From Bdellovibrionales bacterium (GTDB taxonomy: Bacteria > Bdellovibrionota > Bdellovibrionia > Bdellovibrionales > UBA1609), in the NCBI GenBank assembly GCA_016714165.1, contig JADJNU010000001.1, forward strand, positions 2,046,001 to 2,110,000: 64,000 nucleotides of DNA, in the 5' to 3' direction. The notes below the pieces were generated by a model. It was given only the letters and a program-made list of their open reading frames with translations. It searched no databases and was not told the DNA's origin. The number at the start of each line of letters is the position of its first letter. The first letter of the stretch is position 1. Positions 53,832-63,022 of the stretch are shown here, in pieces. Made by a program: the position numbers and the translations under genes.

Positions 53832-54574
53832 TGCCAAATCTCCTTCGCTAATGACCCATAAGCCAATGAGGCCTTCGACTTGGGCGCATATTTAGTTACC
53901 GGTAAGTGAAGATGATGAGCCTCCTCGACAGCAATGTTGTCTGGCACAAAATTCATAAAAATCTTTAATCCATAGTGTCGACGGATTTCTTCAATCACTT
54001 CTCGAACAATTTTTCGATCACGAAAACGGGTGATGACCACCCCACGTACATCGACTCGATATCCTAAACCTGAACGTAGATTTCGAATCGTGTCCAGGAT
54101 CAACTCAATGCCCTTTAGACTGAAGTACTCAGGACAAATAGGGATAATAATATCGCGAGACGCCATCAGTGCATTCACAGTTAACAAACCCAACGAGGGC
54201 GAGCAATCTATCAGAATTGCATCATAACGGCTCCGCAAGGACTCCAATCTCCGTTTCAATATGGATTCCCGCCCAAAATGTGCAGCCATTTGAATATCAA
54301 CACCGCTGAGTAAAATGTCTGACGGAATCACGTCCACGCCAAAGTGAACAGAATGAACAATGGCTTTATCTGGGGACACGCTGCTGAGGAGCACGTCATA
54401 AATCGTGTGATTAAACTCCCTATCACCAAAAATGGCCTTGGTCGCTGAGGACTGTGGATCCAAGTCTATTAATAGGACCTTCCTTCCTTTCGCCCCCCAT
54501 GCCGCAGCCACATTTAAAGAAGTGGTCGTTTTCGCCACCCCGCCCTTCTGGTTGATAACGGAAGTAATATTCAT
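53828..54574 (-). CDS. ParA-family ATPase
   Basis: This 248-residue MinD/ParA ATPase has a deviant Walker A KGGVAKTTTS near the start, LLIDLDPQSSATK, and the acidic IDCSPSLGLLTVNAL (Walker B-like). The VVITRFRDRKIVREVIEEI helix and the C-terminal NIAVEEAHHLHLP are as in ParA/Soj. It acts in chromosome, plasmid or cargo positioning. GGGAGA precedes the ATG at 54574. No parB gene is next to it; the following gene in the operon is the frameshifted hypothetical, which takes the place where a partner is expected. A role in chromosome segregation is unproven. Confidence 0.9.
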   Translation of the reverse strand: MNITSVINQKGGVAKTTTSLNVAAAWGAKGRKVLLIDLDPQSSATKAIFGDREFNHTIYDVLLSSVSPDKAIVHSVHFGVDVIPSDILLSGVDIQMAAHFGRESILKRRLESLRSRYDAILIDCSPSLGLLTVNALMASRDIIIPICPEYFSLKGIELILDTIRNLRSGLGYRVDVRGVVITRFRDRKIVREVIEEIRRHYGLKIFMNFVPDNIAVEEAHHLHLPVTKYAPKSKASLAYGSLAKEIWQ

Positions 54575-54813
54575 TCTGATCTCCCATATTGGACTCAATC
54601 AAATGCGACTTCTTCTGGCAACGAGTCTAACAAAGCACTAGGCCAAAGGCGAAGATGAAAAACTGGAATCCTCAAAAGCGCATTCTTATTATGTTACACC
54701 TTCTGCATCATGGACTTCGAACTGAAAGATCTCCTATTGGGATGCTCCGCAAGATGATTTAGGATGAGGCAGCCTATACAAGATGTCTTCTCTTATAAAT
54801 GAGGTTTTTGTCT

Positions 54814-56616
54814 ATGAAGAATTTTATCAAAAATGTTTTTGCGGGAGCTCTTGGGACTCTCATCGGTTTGTTCTTGTTCATATTTTTGGGCTTGATCGTT
54901 CTTCTTGCTCTATCGAGTGTCATCTCCACACATTTCAGTGAAACCAGAGTTGAAAAAAATAGCGTCCTTTTTATCCCCCTCAACGGTGAGCTAGTCGAAA
55001 GAAAGGGAACCATGTTCTTAGACTGGGAAGAGGATTCCCCATTTTTCAGAGGACCTCGCCACATCGGACTTTGGGAAGTGCAAATGGCCCTTGAAAAGGC
55101 AAAAGACGATAAGAACATTAAGGGAATTTATCTAAAACTCGGTTCGCTCTCGGCCGGCTGGGCCTCATTGGGATCGCTCGTCCATTCTTTGGCTGATTTT
55201 AAGACAAGTGGAAAATTCATCCATGCATATGGTGAAATCTTTGATGAAAAGACCTATTACGTTGCCGCTATTGCCGACAGGATTCATGGTTACCCAGAAG
55301 GTTCTTTTGAATTCAATGGTATCGCTACAGTGCCACTTTATATAAAGGGCACCCTCGATAAACTCGGCATTAAACCTCAGATTTTCAAGGTGGGGAAATT
55401 CAAATCAGCTGTAGAGATATTCAATGAAGACAAGATGAGTGAGGCGAGCCGCAAGCAAAATCAGGAGCTCATCGATGATCTTTGGTCCCACACTATCCGC
55501 GAAATTAGTAGCTTTCGCGGTCTTGCTCCCGAAACTCTCAACCAGATTGCCTCAGATTTATCTGTGACGAGGGCGAGCGAAGCGCTGGATAGAAAACTGC
55601 TTGATGATGCCTCTAGCGAAGAACAGGTCTTGGACTTGATGAAGGGTCTTACTGAAAGGGCAAAGGACAAAAAATTAAATCTGATTAGTTTTAGCCACTA
55701 CCAAAGGCTGCCAGAAGTTGGCGATCTCATTGGCGAAAAAAATCGAATTGGAGTTATCTTCGCCAGTGGAGAAATCATTTCTGGTTCTAGCTCTGAAGGA
55801 TACATAGGATCTGAAGATGTTGTCGCAATACTTCGACAAATTGCTCGAGAGAAGGAGATCAAAGCTGTCGTTTTGCGAATCAATAGCCCAGGGGGAAGTG
55901 CTCTCGCCGCGGACGTCATTTGGCGACAGATAGCTGAATTAAAAAAGACAAAACCCGTCGTGGCAAGCTTTGGCGACCTGGCGGCTTCCGGCGGATATTA
56001 TATCGCCGCAGGTGCCGACTATATATTTTCAGATCCAAATTCAATAACTGGCTCCATTGGAGTTTTTGGAGTTATGTTCAATTCTCAGAATTTTTTTAAT
56101 CAAAAATTAGGAATCACTTTTGACCGCGTGGTAACCCATCCACACGCTGATATAGGGGACAGTACCCGAGAGATGTCGGCGGGAGAGCGGCTGAAAATTC
56201 AATCTGAGGTCGAACAGACTTATCAACAGTTTCTCCGCGTCGTGCAACAGGGGCGAAATATCAAGTCAGCTGAAAAAATGGAAGAGCTCGCTCAAGGCAG
56301 GGTGTGGTCTGGAAAAAAAGCTCTTGCACTGGGCCTCGTGGATGAACATGGAGATCTCAATGACGCGATAGAAAAAGCCGCAGCTCTCGCGAAACTGGGA
56401 GCCAATTGGAGCATCGACGTCTTTCCAAGAGAGAAATCCCCGATCGAGCAGCTATTTCAGGTCGTGGGTCAGATGTCTTTTTTTCAATCCTGGCAGGAAC
56501 GAATCACTTTGGCGAATGAAAAAGCCTGGTTCCTTCAGGTTCAGGAATTGAGAAACTTAGAAAAAATGGGGCGAATATGGGCACTTGACCCACAGTACCT
56601 CAGGTTCCCAAAATGA
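54814..56616 (+). CDS. sppA: Signal peptide peptidase SppA, long type
   Basis: This 600-residue membrane-bound serine protease degrades cleaved signal peptides. The N-terminal transmembrane helix is at residues about 9-38. The first half holds the catalytic Lys in KVGKFKSAVE. The second half holds RINSPGGSALAADV and the catalytic Ser in DLAASGGYYIAAGA. The duplicated domain layout matches the E. coli 67K form. GAGG lies nine bases before the ATG at 54814; an ATG at 54799 precedes this site. The gene is alone in its strand segment. Confidence 0.93.
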   Translation: MKNFIKNVFAGALGTLIGLFLFIFLGLIVLLALSSVISTHFSETRVEKNSVLFIPLNGELVERKGTMFLDWEEDSPFFRGPRHIGLWEVQMALEKAKDDKNIKGIYLKLGSLSAGWASLGSLVHSLADFKTSGKFIHAYGEIFDEKTYYVAAIADRIHGYPEGSFEFNGIATVPLYIKGTLDKLGIKPQIFKVGKFKSAVEIFNEDKMSEASRKQNQELIDDLWSHTIREISSFRGLAPETLNQIASDLSVTRASEALDRKLLDDASSEEQVLDLMKGLTERAKDKKLNLISFSHYQRLPEVGDLIGEKNRIGVIFASGEIISGSSSEGYIGSEDVVAILRQIAREKEIKAVVLRINSPGGSALAADVIWRQIAELKKTKPVVASFGDLAASGGYYIAAGADYIFSDPNSITGSIGVFGVMFNSQNFFNQKLGITFDRVVTHPHADIGDSTREMSAGERLKIQSEVEQTYQQFLRVVQQGRNIKSAEKMEELAQGRVWSGKKALALGLVDEHGDLNDAIEKAAALAKLGANWSIDVFPREKSPIEQLFQVVGQMSFFQSWQERITLANEKAWFLQVQELRNLEKMGRIWALDPQYLRFPK

Positions 56617-56710
56617 TGGCAGTGCGGGCTCCCCTCATTAATTTAATGTCTGGTACCATTGAAATGAATCTGTGAACAGAGAGTGCCGGGCAGCATCAAT
56701 ACCCAGTCTT

Positions 56711-57394
56711 TCAGACTGATGCCCTGGCCCGAGAATGCCTCATCTCCTGGAGAACGGTTTCTCTATCAAGAAGGAGATTCAAGCGAGTTTCAAGATCGTC
56801 CATGAGTTCGTCAAAACATCTTCCCTGAGTAAAAGCCTCAGCACTGTTATTGCCCCGGCCTAAATCGCTCCCACTAACTAAATTCTTCAAATCATTTGCC
56901 ACCTCAGCCGGCAGATGGGGTTCAGCAATAAGGCGAAAGTTCTTGTATACTTCTCTTAGCTGAGCGGTTAGCTCCCTCACCTCTACGCGGGAGCGAGCCA
57001 CCTCATGTTCGATGAGTAACTGATCAATGGCCCCCATTAATACATCAGTCCGAATTGGCTTTTCAAAAACCTTAAATACTCCCAAATTCACTGCTTGAAT
57101 GACCGTTTCTTTATCCAGATTTCCAGAAAGAAGAATCGAAGGAAAGGCCATTCCCTTTTCTATCGCCCTTGAAATCATCTCTGTACCCGTGAGCCCAGGC
57201 ATCATCAGGTCGGAAATCAAAAGGTCTGGCTGAATAGCCGCTGGATCATCAATGTAAGAAAGAAATGCATCGGGACTATTGAATGAACGAGTATCGTAGT
57301 CGTCCCCCAAGACAGTAGAAAATGTATCGAGAAGCATTGGCTCATCATCGACAAGAATGATAAGGGGTCTGCTTTTAACTTTCATTTGTTCCAT
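56711..57394 (-). CDS. Stand-alone receiver-domain response regulator
   Basis: This 227-residue protein has an N-terminal receiver domain (LIILVDDEPMLLDTF; phospho-acceptor Asp in LLISDLMMPG; Lys in VFEKPI) and a helical C-terminal half (about 120-227) likely to form a coiled coil (VARSRVEVRELTAQLREVYKNF is its start). No DNA-binding or enzymatic output domain is recognised. It could pass phosphate to, or bind, a partner such as the hybrid kinase encoded about 40 kb away; that link is conjecture. The start is ATG 57394 after GTGGAG; ATG 57409 is also in frame. Confidence 0.82.
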   Translation of the reverse strand: MEQMKVKSRPLIILVDDEPMLLDTFSTVLGDDYDTRSFNSPDAFLSYIDDPAAIQPDLLISDLMMPGLTGTEMISRAIEKGMAFPSILLSGNLDKETVIQAVNLGVFKVFEKPIRTDVLMGAIDQLLIEHEVARSRVEVRELTAQLREVYKNFRLIAEPHLPAEVANDLKNLVSGSDLGRGNNSAEAFTQGRCFDELMDDLETRLNLLLDRETVLQEMRHSRARASV

Positions 57395-57630
57395 ATAACT
57401 GTGCTCCACTTACGTCCCACTTTTCAAATTTGTGATCCGAAGAAATATTAAACATCCGTTTCGTAACCCAAATAGATTACCAACAAAGGAGATTGAGGAA
57501 GCCGTCTAAATGGATACACTTTATTCCCAATTTGATAAATATATCTAAATTCAAGTAGTTAGAAAACAAGACCCAAATCAATATGAAGATTTTTTAATTG
57601 ATTGATCTCAAATTTAACCAAACCAGCTTG

Positions 57631-58011
57631 TTAAGCTGCGTTCTGAAAGATTTCATGAGGCCCAAACACCTCAAGAAGTTCAGAGAAAGGACTCGAGCAT
57701 TCCAACAGGGCATGAAGTAAACTGTAATTTATTTTATTCTCTCTGATACTCAATTCACTGAATAGAATTTTCTTTGCCACCAAGAAGAACTCCTCGTCTG
57801 CCTCCAAAGAGAGGTTCTTGGACTTCTCCTGATGCATTCGAATCAGACTCTGATAAAGAACTTCTATGTCTTCTATTCCCACGCCTTCATTATAACCTGA
57901 AATTCTAAGAGCTGTAAGAATAAAGTTGGAGTTGAAATGTTCTGAATCACATCGACGAATAGCCATATTGGCTTCGAGAAAAGTTCGAATTATCGACGAA
58001 GATCTGGTCAA
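57631..58011 (-). CDS. Hypothetical protein downstream of rpsN
   Basis: This 126-residue mainly helical protein (LYQSLIRMHQEKSKNLSL, EEFFLVAKKILFSELSI) starts at TTG 58011, or at ATG 57966 for 111 residues. No family is recognised, and it has no signal peptide. It begins 14 bases after the S14 stop, so the two are likely co-transcribed. Cys residues at two sites show no metal pattern. Function unknown. Confidence 0.5.
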   Translation of the reverse strand: MTRSSSIIRTFLEANMAIRRCDSEHFNSNFILTALRISGYNEGVGIEDIEVLYQSLIRMHQEKSKNLSLEADEEFFLVAKKILFSELSIRENKINYSLLHALLECSSPFSELLEVFGPHEIFQNAA

Positions 58012-58024
58012 CTCGTCAGAAAAC

Positions 58025-58330
58025 CTACCAACTGGCCTTAGTTACTCCAGGAATTTTTCCGAGATGTGCCATCGCCCTAAAACTCAGACGAGACAAACCA
58101 AACTTTCGCAGATTGCCCCTGGGTCGGCCCGTCATAACACAACGATTACGAACTCTGATTGGCGAACCATTGCGTGGCAACTTCTGAAGCCGAACAAAGG
58201 CTTCTGTGCGCTCCTCTTCTGTGAGAGAGGTATCCAAAGACTTCTTACGAAGCGCTTGACGGATGGGACCGTATTTAACCGCCAGTTTCTTGCGACGATT
58301 GTTCTTAACAACAGCACCTAAAGTAGCCAT
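58025..58330 (-). CDS. rpsN: 30S ribosomal protein S14, zinc-independent type
   Basis: This 101-residue S14 contains KNNRRKKLAVKY near the start and the family core RVRNRCVMTGRPRG, then FGLSRLSFRAMAHLGKIPGVTKASW. The CxxC pairs of the zinc-binding short form are absent, so this is the long zinc-free type. It lies outside the usual S10/spc ribosomal operon, flanked by hypothetical genes, which can indicate a second copy induced in zinc shortage; whether another S14 gene exists elsewhere is not visible here. The ATG is preceded by GAGGG. The assignment of the protein is certain. Confidence 0.95.
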   Translation of the reverse strand: MATLGAVVKNNRRKKLAVKYGPIRQALRKKSLDTSLTEEERTEAFVRLQKLPRNGSPIRVRNRCVMTGRPRGNLRKFGLSRLSFRAMAHLGKIPGVTKASW

Positions 58331-58432
58331 ACAAAAATACCCTCATAAAATCAGAGAAATCAAGACTCACCTTTTATTAGAATTGACAAGAAATGCAAGT
58401 GATTTGCGAAAATACCGTTCAAGGCCGATCTC

Positions 58433-59824
58433 CTATTCCTGTCCAAGTCCGAATCGCTTCTTCAATTCTCCTGTATTTTCAATATGTTCAATCACTTGTG
58501 TTTCATTCATCTCAATTTCATCTACGCTCTGACGCTGAGATCGACAGACTTCAAGAAGCTCTCGCACCAAAGCTTCCCATGGCCCAGGAAGAAATTTGAT
58601 CAGGCTCTGAGGAGCTAGTTCGCCTATTTCCACTCTCACGCTCAGAACGCAAACCTCCTCGTCGTCAAAGAATATGCTGAGCGGAGAATCAGCGCTTGCG
58701 CTCTGCTGGCGCGTGAGTCGAAAGGCAAATTTATGACCGCGAAATTCAAAGCGGGACTCCTCTTCTAAAGTGCTCCTATTCTCAGATTCGGAATTGACGA
58801 TTTCTGACGGCAACCGCTGGGGAGTCGATTGGGCCCAGGTCGAAAAATGAGAAATTTCATCCAAGTATAAATCACAGAGCAGGCGATCCATTTTTGACTC
58901 TCTAAAATCCTTTCTGATCGCCTCCACTTTGACCAAAATATTCTTTTTCTCTTCGTCCTGTTCCCCTTCATCAATTTTCCCTCCCATTTTGCGTAAATCC
59001 ATCTGAGTTCGGTCTGCCTCTTCTGACTGCCCTGCTCCGAAGATCGCTTCAAATCTCTTGAATAAAGTGGAGGAGGAAGGAGGAACCAAAGGCGGGGGTG
59101 GGAGTACATGCGAGAGTTCATCAGCAGGACTCTCGCTTGTGGATTCTGCGCTTGAAATAGGACTTTCTATGACACGACTTTTCAGTTCGTTGTTCAAAAA
59201 TGCATCAGATGCCGAAACCTGCCCAGCGCTTATCTCTCGACGAAGAACTCGGCTGAAACTACCAATATTCTTTATCAAGTCGATCTCCTCAATCAGGAGG
59301 AAATCAACCGGAATCCAAAGGCAATTAGAAAACAAACTGAAATATCTTCGAACGAAAATCGATCTCCGCGTGGCCCTCTGCCAAACTTCTGATTGTGGGC
59401 GAATTTGAATTACAATTAAACTCTGGAATGAATTCAAATTGAGACGAACGCCAACAATGTCACCCAAAGGCAACCGCCCAAATTTAAGAATGGATACCAG
59501 TTCGAAGGCACCACTGCTATCAAGGATGAGAACAGGACCTCTTTCAAGAATAACAGCAATGGCGTACACGAGGAGGCAACTCAAAAGGAGTGAACAGCCT
59601 CCAAACAGAAGTCCGCAAAGAAGTTTCACCGAAATGCCGAACCGCGAACCAATGACGATACAGCCCACACTCATCGTGACAATGTCGCAGAGCAGCAATG
59701 AGTAAATGAACCGAAGGAGGTACTCTTGATCTGAGTAGATCACAATTCTAGGCTGGTCCGGCGATTCAAATGTGGATTTCTCTGCCTTATTCAAGTTACT
59801 GAAAGATCCTCCGCTTTTTTTCAA
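58433..59824 (-). CDS. Hypothetical membrane protein with STM3941-like N-terminus
   Basis: This 463-residue protein resembles the STM3941 family in its first 140 residues: RIVIYSDQEYLLRFIYSLLL, two hydrophobic helices (about 37-60, 65-93) and a PH-like segment ending ILDSSGAFELVSILKFGRLPLGDIVGVRL. The long C-terminal part (about 205-463) is acidic, poor in order and rich in Ser, Glu and Pro. Near its end it shows FRGHKFAFRLTRQ and LPGPWEALVRELLEV. No enzyme motif is visible. Its start overlaps by 29 bases the end of the upstream lipoprotein gene. Confidence 0.6.
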   Translation of the reverse strand: MKKSGGSFSNLNKAEKSTFESPDQPRIVIYSDQEYLLRFIYSLLLCDIVTMSVGCIVIGSRFGISVKLLCGLLFGGCSLLLSCLLVYAIAVILERGPVLILDSSGAFELVSILKFGRLPLGDIVGVRLNLNSFQSLIVIQIRPQSEVWQRATRRSIFVRRYFSLFSNCLWIPVDFLLIEEIDLIKNIGSFSRVLRREISAGQVSASDAFLNNELKSRVIESPISSAESTSESPADELSHVLPPPPLVPPSSSTLFKRFEAIFGAGQSEEADRTQMDLRKMGGKIDEGEQDEEKKNILVKVEAIRKDFRESKMDRLLCDLYLDEISHFSTWAQSTPQRLPSEIVNSESENRSTLEEESRFEFRGHKFAFRLTRQQSASADSPLSIFFDDEEVCVLSVRVEIGELAPQSLIKFLPGPWEALVRELLEVCRSQRQSVDEIEMNETQVIEHIENTGELKKRFGLGQE

Positions 59825-60326
59825 ACCTGACGTGCCAGCTGTACTTCTCTCCGTTTGACGGCCAATTTAGATTTAGCTGATCTTTGCTCTCCACCAAATA
59901 GAACATCCCTCCCTCTTCAGCTTGGGACAATCGCTTCGCAAGCCACATCTCAAATTGCTGAATGACACATTTCATTAGCTCCCCGCCATCTCCAGCTGAT
60001 CCCTCTTTGTCAATTTTCCATCTCCCTCGATAGTTCCTCCAGCGCAACAAAATCGCAATCGATTGGTCATTGGGAATAAGGAAGCAAGGCTCAAAAATGT
60101 CCTGCGAAAGAAACATCTCTTTCATCCAGGGGTGGAACTTGCTCTCAGCAGTAATAAGCCCAACGTAAACGGTTTTCTCTTTTGCCGCCTCAAAACCCAA
60201 TTTCCTTGGACCTTCAACGTCAGAGGTCTTGTCCATTTCTGCACAAGATTGAAGCGACCCCATCAAAATAAGGACCAGGCAAATAATATGATTGATCCGC
60301 AAGGTTGAACCCCTTTTGACAAACAT
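59796..60326 (-). CDS. Hypothetical lipoprotein
   Basis: This 176-residue protein has a signal peptide with lipobox LMGSLQSC (Cys at about 28), followed by AEMDKT. The mature part has no recognised family; it is basic-aromatic with MKCVIQQFEMWLAKRLSQ near 118-135 and ends in KKRRIFQ. The gene runs into the downstream STM3941-like gene with a 29-base overlap, so they are probably one transcript and may form an envelope complex. Function unknown. Confidence 0.65.
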   Translation of the reverse strand: MFVKRGSTLRINHIICLVLILMGSLQSCAEMDKTSDVEGPRKLGFEAAKEKTVYVGLITAESKFHPWMKEMFLSQDIFEPCFLIPNDQSIAILLRWRNYRGRWKIDKEGSAGDGGELMKCVIQQFEMWLAKRLSQAEEGGMFYLVESKDQLNLNWPSNGEKYSWHVRFEKKRRIFQ

Positions 60327-60415
60327 TTAATTTCTCAATACTTTTTCGGATTTTGCGAGGCGCTCCTTGAGTCACTTCAAAGCAAAAAAAATAGCCCGCT
60401 TACCACAAAACAGGT

Positions 60416-61651
60416 TCACAGCGCCTCGACAGCGGTCGAGGCATCATTGCAAAGAACACCCAAAGTCACAGGCAAACCTCCGTTAAGAGTGGCGACCGAT
60501 TTAATCCACCGACCTGGAAGTCGTGGGAGAACTCGACCTGGCCAAACGACTCCACATATGTCCGGCTCAATTTTGCGAAGCATTTTGGTGAAATCAGAAA
60601 TTAATTTGTCCTGATTCTGCTTCAATCTCTCATTGTACGGAGGGTTGACAACCATAAGAAGAGGACGAGGGAGTTCACCAAAATCCCAGCATTCAAGCCA
60701 ATCACCGAGGACAACCTTTGACGGTGGCAAATCCCTTCCAAGCAGGGCATTGAAATTGGCTCGAGTGGCTAAAATTGCTCCAGAATCAATATCACCAAAA
60801 AATGTCTCCATTACGTCTCTAGCGCTTTTCAAGCCTGCAGACACACTTGAGGGAATCAAAGATGGTGCTGAGGGAAAATTCTGATAAGAAAACGATCGAT
60901 TCTTCAAAGGCTCCCAAAATATCAATGGCTCAAGTCCGAGAGTTCCGGACCCACACATGGGATCTAAAATGCAAACTGGACAATCCTTCACAGACGAACG
61001 CACTAGCCAGAAAAGGGCACTGGCGAGTGTTTCCCGAATGGGCGCCTTCGTTATAAAAGTTTTGTATCCACGGCGATAGAGCAATTCACCACTGGTGTCG
61101 ATACTGAGAGTGGCCCTGTCCCCCTCAAGCCTCAAAAAAATGTTCTGCGGGGTTTCTAAGTGTATTTTACGAAATTTCTGTTTTGTTCGCGCCATATCAA
61201 GACCAGAATTCACAGCTCCGATGAGGCGTTTCTTCATGTTGAGCCTCGTCCGATGATAGGAGACATGAACTTTGACTTCCCCTTCCCGCAAATACTGGTG
61301 CCAAGCAAAACGACCCACTTTGTCCTGCAACCGTAAATATTCCCGACATCGAAAAGTATCCAACCTCTGCAATATTCGCGTCGGAATGCGCAGGTAGTGA
61401 TTAAGTATCCAGCCCTCGGCCAAACTCACCTCTATTTCAACCCCGCCCGCGACAACTTGCCCAGACTCGCCACTCTCCCTTAATAGATGTAAAGGATAGG
61501 TCTCGGCCAGCAACTCCCTCTTGGTCTGCCACTCAGTACGAGCAAGTTCCTCCAAGCCAGGTGTGGTCACTAAAAAAAATTTCCCTCTCTGATTCATTTC
61601 TTCCAATTTGCCTAAATCCCCTTTTTCATTTAACGAGCCCGAAAGGTGCAT
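60416..61651 (-). CDS. THUMP-domain RNA (guanine-N2)-methyltransferase, RlmL/TrmN type
   Basis: This 411-residue SAM-dependent enzyme has an N-terminal THUMP region (about 20-170) and the N6/N2 methylase fold: LDPMCGSGTLGLE (SAM motif), FGDIDSGAILATRAN and the catalytic NPPYNERL. The arrangement is that of RlmL's N-terminal half or TrmN/Trm14. The target (23S rRNA G2445 or a tRNA G) is not resolved. Starts at 61651 (GGGAGG ten bases upstream) or 61597 are both possible. It diverges from tesA across an inverted repeat. Confidence 0.82.
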   Translation of the reverse strand: MHLSGSLNEKGDLGKLEEMNQRGKFFLVTTPGLEELARTEWQTKRELLAETYPLHLLRESGESGQVVAGGVEIEVSLAEGWILNHYLRIPTRILQRLDTFRCREYLRLQDKVGRFAWHQYLREGEVKVHVSYHRTRLNMKKRLIGAVNSGLDMARTKQKFRKIHLETPQNIFLRLEGDRATLSIDTSGELLYRRGYKTFITKAPIRETLASALFWLVRSSVKDCPVCILDPMCGSGTLGLEPLIFWEPLKNRSFSYQNFPSAPSLIPSSVSAGLKSARDVMETFFGDIDSGAILATRANFNALLGRDLPPSKVVLGDWLECWDFGELPRPLLMVVNPPYNERLKQNQDKLISDFTKMLRKIEPDICGVVWPGRVLPRLPGRWIKSVATLNGGLPVTLGVLCNDASTAVEAL

Positions 61652-61693
61652 GTATCCAACACCTCCCCATTTACTTGCCAACCTCAACCATTT

Positions 61694-61732
61694 CTATGAT
61701 ATATATGCAAGGGGTATGCTTGTATATCATAG
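61694..61732. repeat. Long inverted repeat between the methyltransferase gene and tesA
   Basis: Ten-base arms CTATGATATA (61694-61703) and TATATCATAG (61723-61732) flank a 19-base spacer that holds two copies of TATGC. The repeat ends eight bases before the tesA start. It may be an operator or a transcript hairpin acting on tesA translation. Confidence 0.6.
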
Positions 61733-61739
61733 GTTCGAA

Positions 61740-62366
61740 ATGAAGATTTTCACTTCCTGGCTTCTCATTTTTCTTTCGATATACGCTTCTGCCGCCAATT
61801 TGAAGACTCTCGAAAAGGAGAGTCACTCTAGAATTGTCATCTTGGGTGACTCGATTGCCGCTGGAGATGGGGTTGACAAAGAAAATTCATATCCCGCCCA
61901 ACTTGAATTGCAACTGAGAGCCCGCGGCCACCAAGTGAGCGTTGTCAACGCCGGGATTTCAGGGTCGACTTCGGCGAGCGCAGTTAGTCGATTAAAATGG
62001 CAGATGAGAAAAAAAATTGATGTTCTCTTGATTGAATTAGGGGGAAACGACGGCCTCCGAGGAGTTTCAGTTGAAGCAACTAAAGTAAATCTCAGCGAAA
62101 CCATTTTGTTGGCAAAAAAGGAAGGGATCAAAGTCCTGCTTGCTGGGATGGAACTCCCGGTTAATTATGGAAGCGACTACCGAAAAAAATTTGCGGCCTT
62201 GTTTGCCGAACTTGCGAAGCAACACAAAGTTGCTTTCATGCCATTTCTTTTGGTCGACGTCGGAGGAAAAAGGGACTTAAATCTGAGTGATGGCATACAC
62301 CCTAACGAAAGGGGACACCGCAAAATCGCCGAGAACCTCATTCCATTTATAGAAAGACTATTATGA
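61740..62366 (+). CDS. tesA: Periplasmic TesA-type lysophospholipase/thioesterase
   Basis: This 208-residue exported GDSL esterase has a signal peptide (MKIFTSWLLIFLSIYASA). Block I is ILGDSIAAGDG with the nucleophilic Ser, block II NAGISGSTSAS, block III ELGGNDGLRG and block V SDGIHPNERGH with the catalytic Asp and His. It cleaves acyl-CoA or lysophospholipid in the periplasm. The ATG at 61740 begins the signal peptide. A longer frame upstream is not supported. The stop overlaps the next start as ATGA, as in the E. coli tesA-ybbA-ybbP locus. Confidence 0.92.
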   Translation: MKIFTSWLLIFLSIYASAANLKTLEKESHSRIVILGDSIAAGDGVDKENSYPAQLELQLRARGHQVSVVNAGISGSTSASAVSRLKWQMRKKIDVLLIELGGNDGLRGVSVEATKVNLSETILLAKKEGIKVLLAGMELPVNYGSDYRKKFAALFAELAKQHKVAFMPFLLVDVGGKRDLNLSDGIHPNERGHRKIAENLIPFIERLL

Positions 62367-63022
62367 TTTTGTCGGTCAATCGACTCTGCAAGAGATACAA
62401 TCAGGGCCAGGACATTATAGTGGCCCTCGACGAAATTTCCTTCAATATGACTAAGGGAGAAACCCTGGCCATCCTCGGTCCCTCGGGAAGCGGCAAGACG
62501 ACCCTACTATCTCTGCTTGCTGGGCTTGAGGAAGTCAGTTCAGGGACAATTCAGATTTCTGATCACGACATTCATCAACTTTCTGAGGAAGATCTCACTC
62601 AATTTCGCTCTAAGAATGTGGGAATTATTTTTCAACAATTCCATTTGATGCCGCATCTGACTGCCCTTGAGAACGTCCGTTTGCCTCTTGACATTCAGAA
62701 TGTACCTGATTCAAATAAAGCAGCAGCTCGGGCCCTTGCCGCCGTGGGATTGGAAGCCAGAAAAAATCATTTCCCGAGGGAATTGAGTGGAGGTGAGAGC
62801 CAAAGAGTAGCTATTGCAAGAGCCATTGTCACTCAGCCCACGCTCCTCCTCGCAGATGAACCCAGCGGAAATCTCGATGCGGAAACGGGAGAAATGGTAA
62901 TGAATCTGATCTTTGATCTCGTTAGCACGAATCAGATGACCCTTATCCTCGTGACTCACAATCTCGACCTCGCACAGCGCTGCCAACGCCAGATTCATCT
63001 CAAGAGTGGCAGAATCGAATGA
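62363..63022 (+). CDS. ybbA: ABC transporter ATP-binding protein, YbbA/LolD type
   Basis: This 219-residue ATPase has Walker A GPSGSGKTT, the signature LSGGESQRVAIARAI, Walker B LLADEPSGNLD and the switch His in VTHN. It belongs to the MacB/LolD-like group that powers FtsX-type permeases. Its start overlaps the tesA stop and its stop overlaps the permease start, both as ATGA-type junctions, so the three are one translational unit. Substrate of the YbbAP system is unknown. Confidence 0.92.
   Translation: MILSVNRLCKRYNQGQDIIVALDEISFNMTKGETLAILGPSGSGKTTLLSLLAGLEEVSSGTIQISDHDIHQLSEEDLTQFRSKNVGIIFQQFHLMPHLTALENVRLPLDIQNVPDSNKAAARALAAVGLEARKNHFPRELSGGESQRVAIARAIVTQPTLLLADEPSGNLDAETGEMVMNLIFDLVSTNQMTLILVTHNLDLAQRCQRQIHLKSGRIE

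Noticed and set aside
54655..54762. 35-codon frame starting MKNWNPQKRILIMLHLLHHG between parA and sppA
   Set aside because: Too short, no family likeness and only a weak AAAGG site upstream; could be real but not supported.
61731..61740. AGGTTCGAAA, similar to a tRNA T-loop
   Set aside because: No cloverleaf or acceptor stem can be built around it, and it abuts the tesA start codon.
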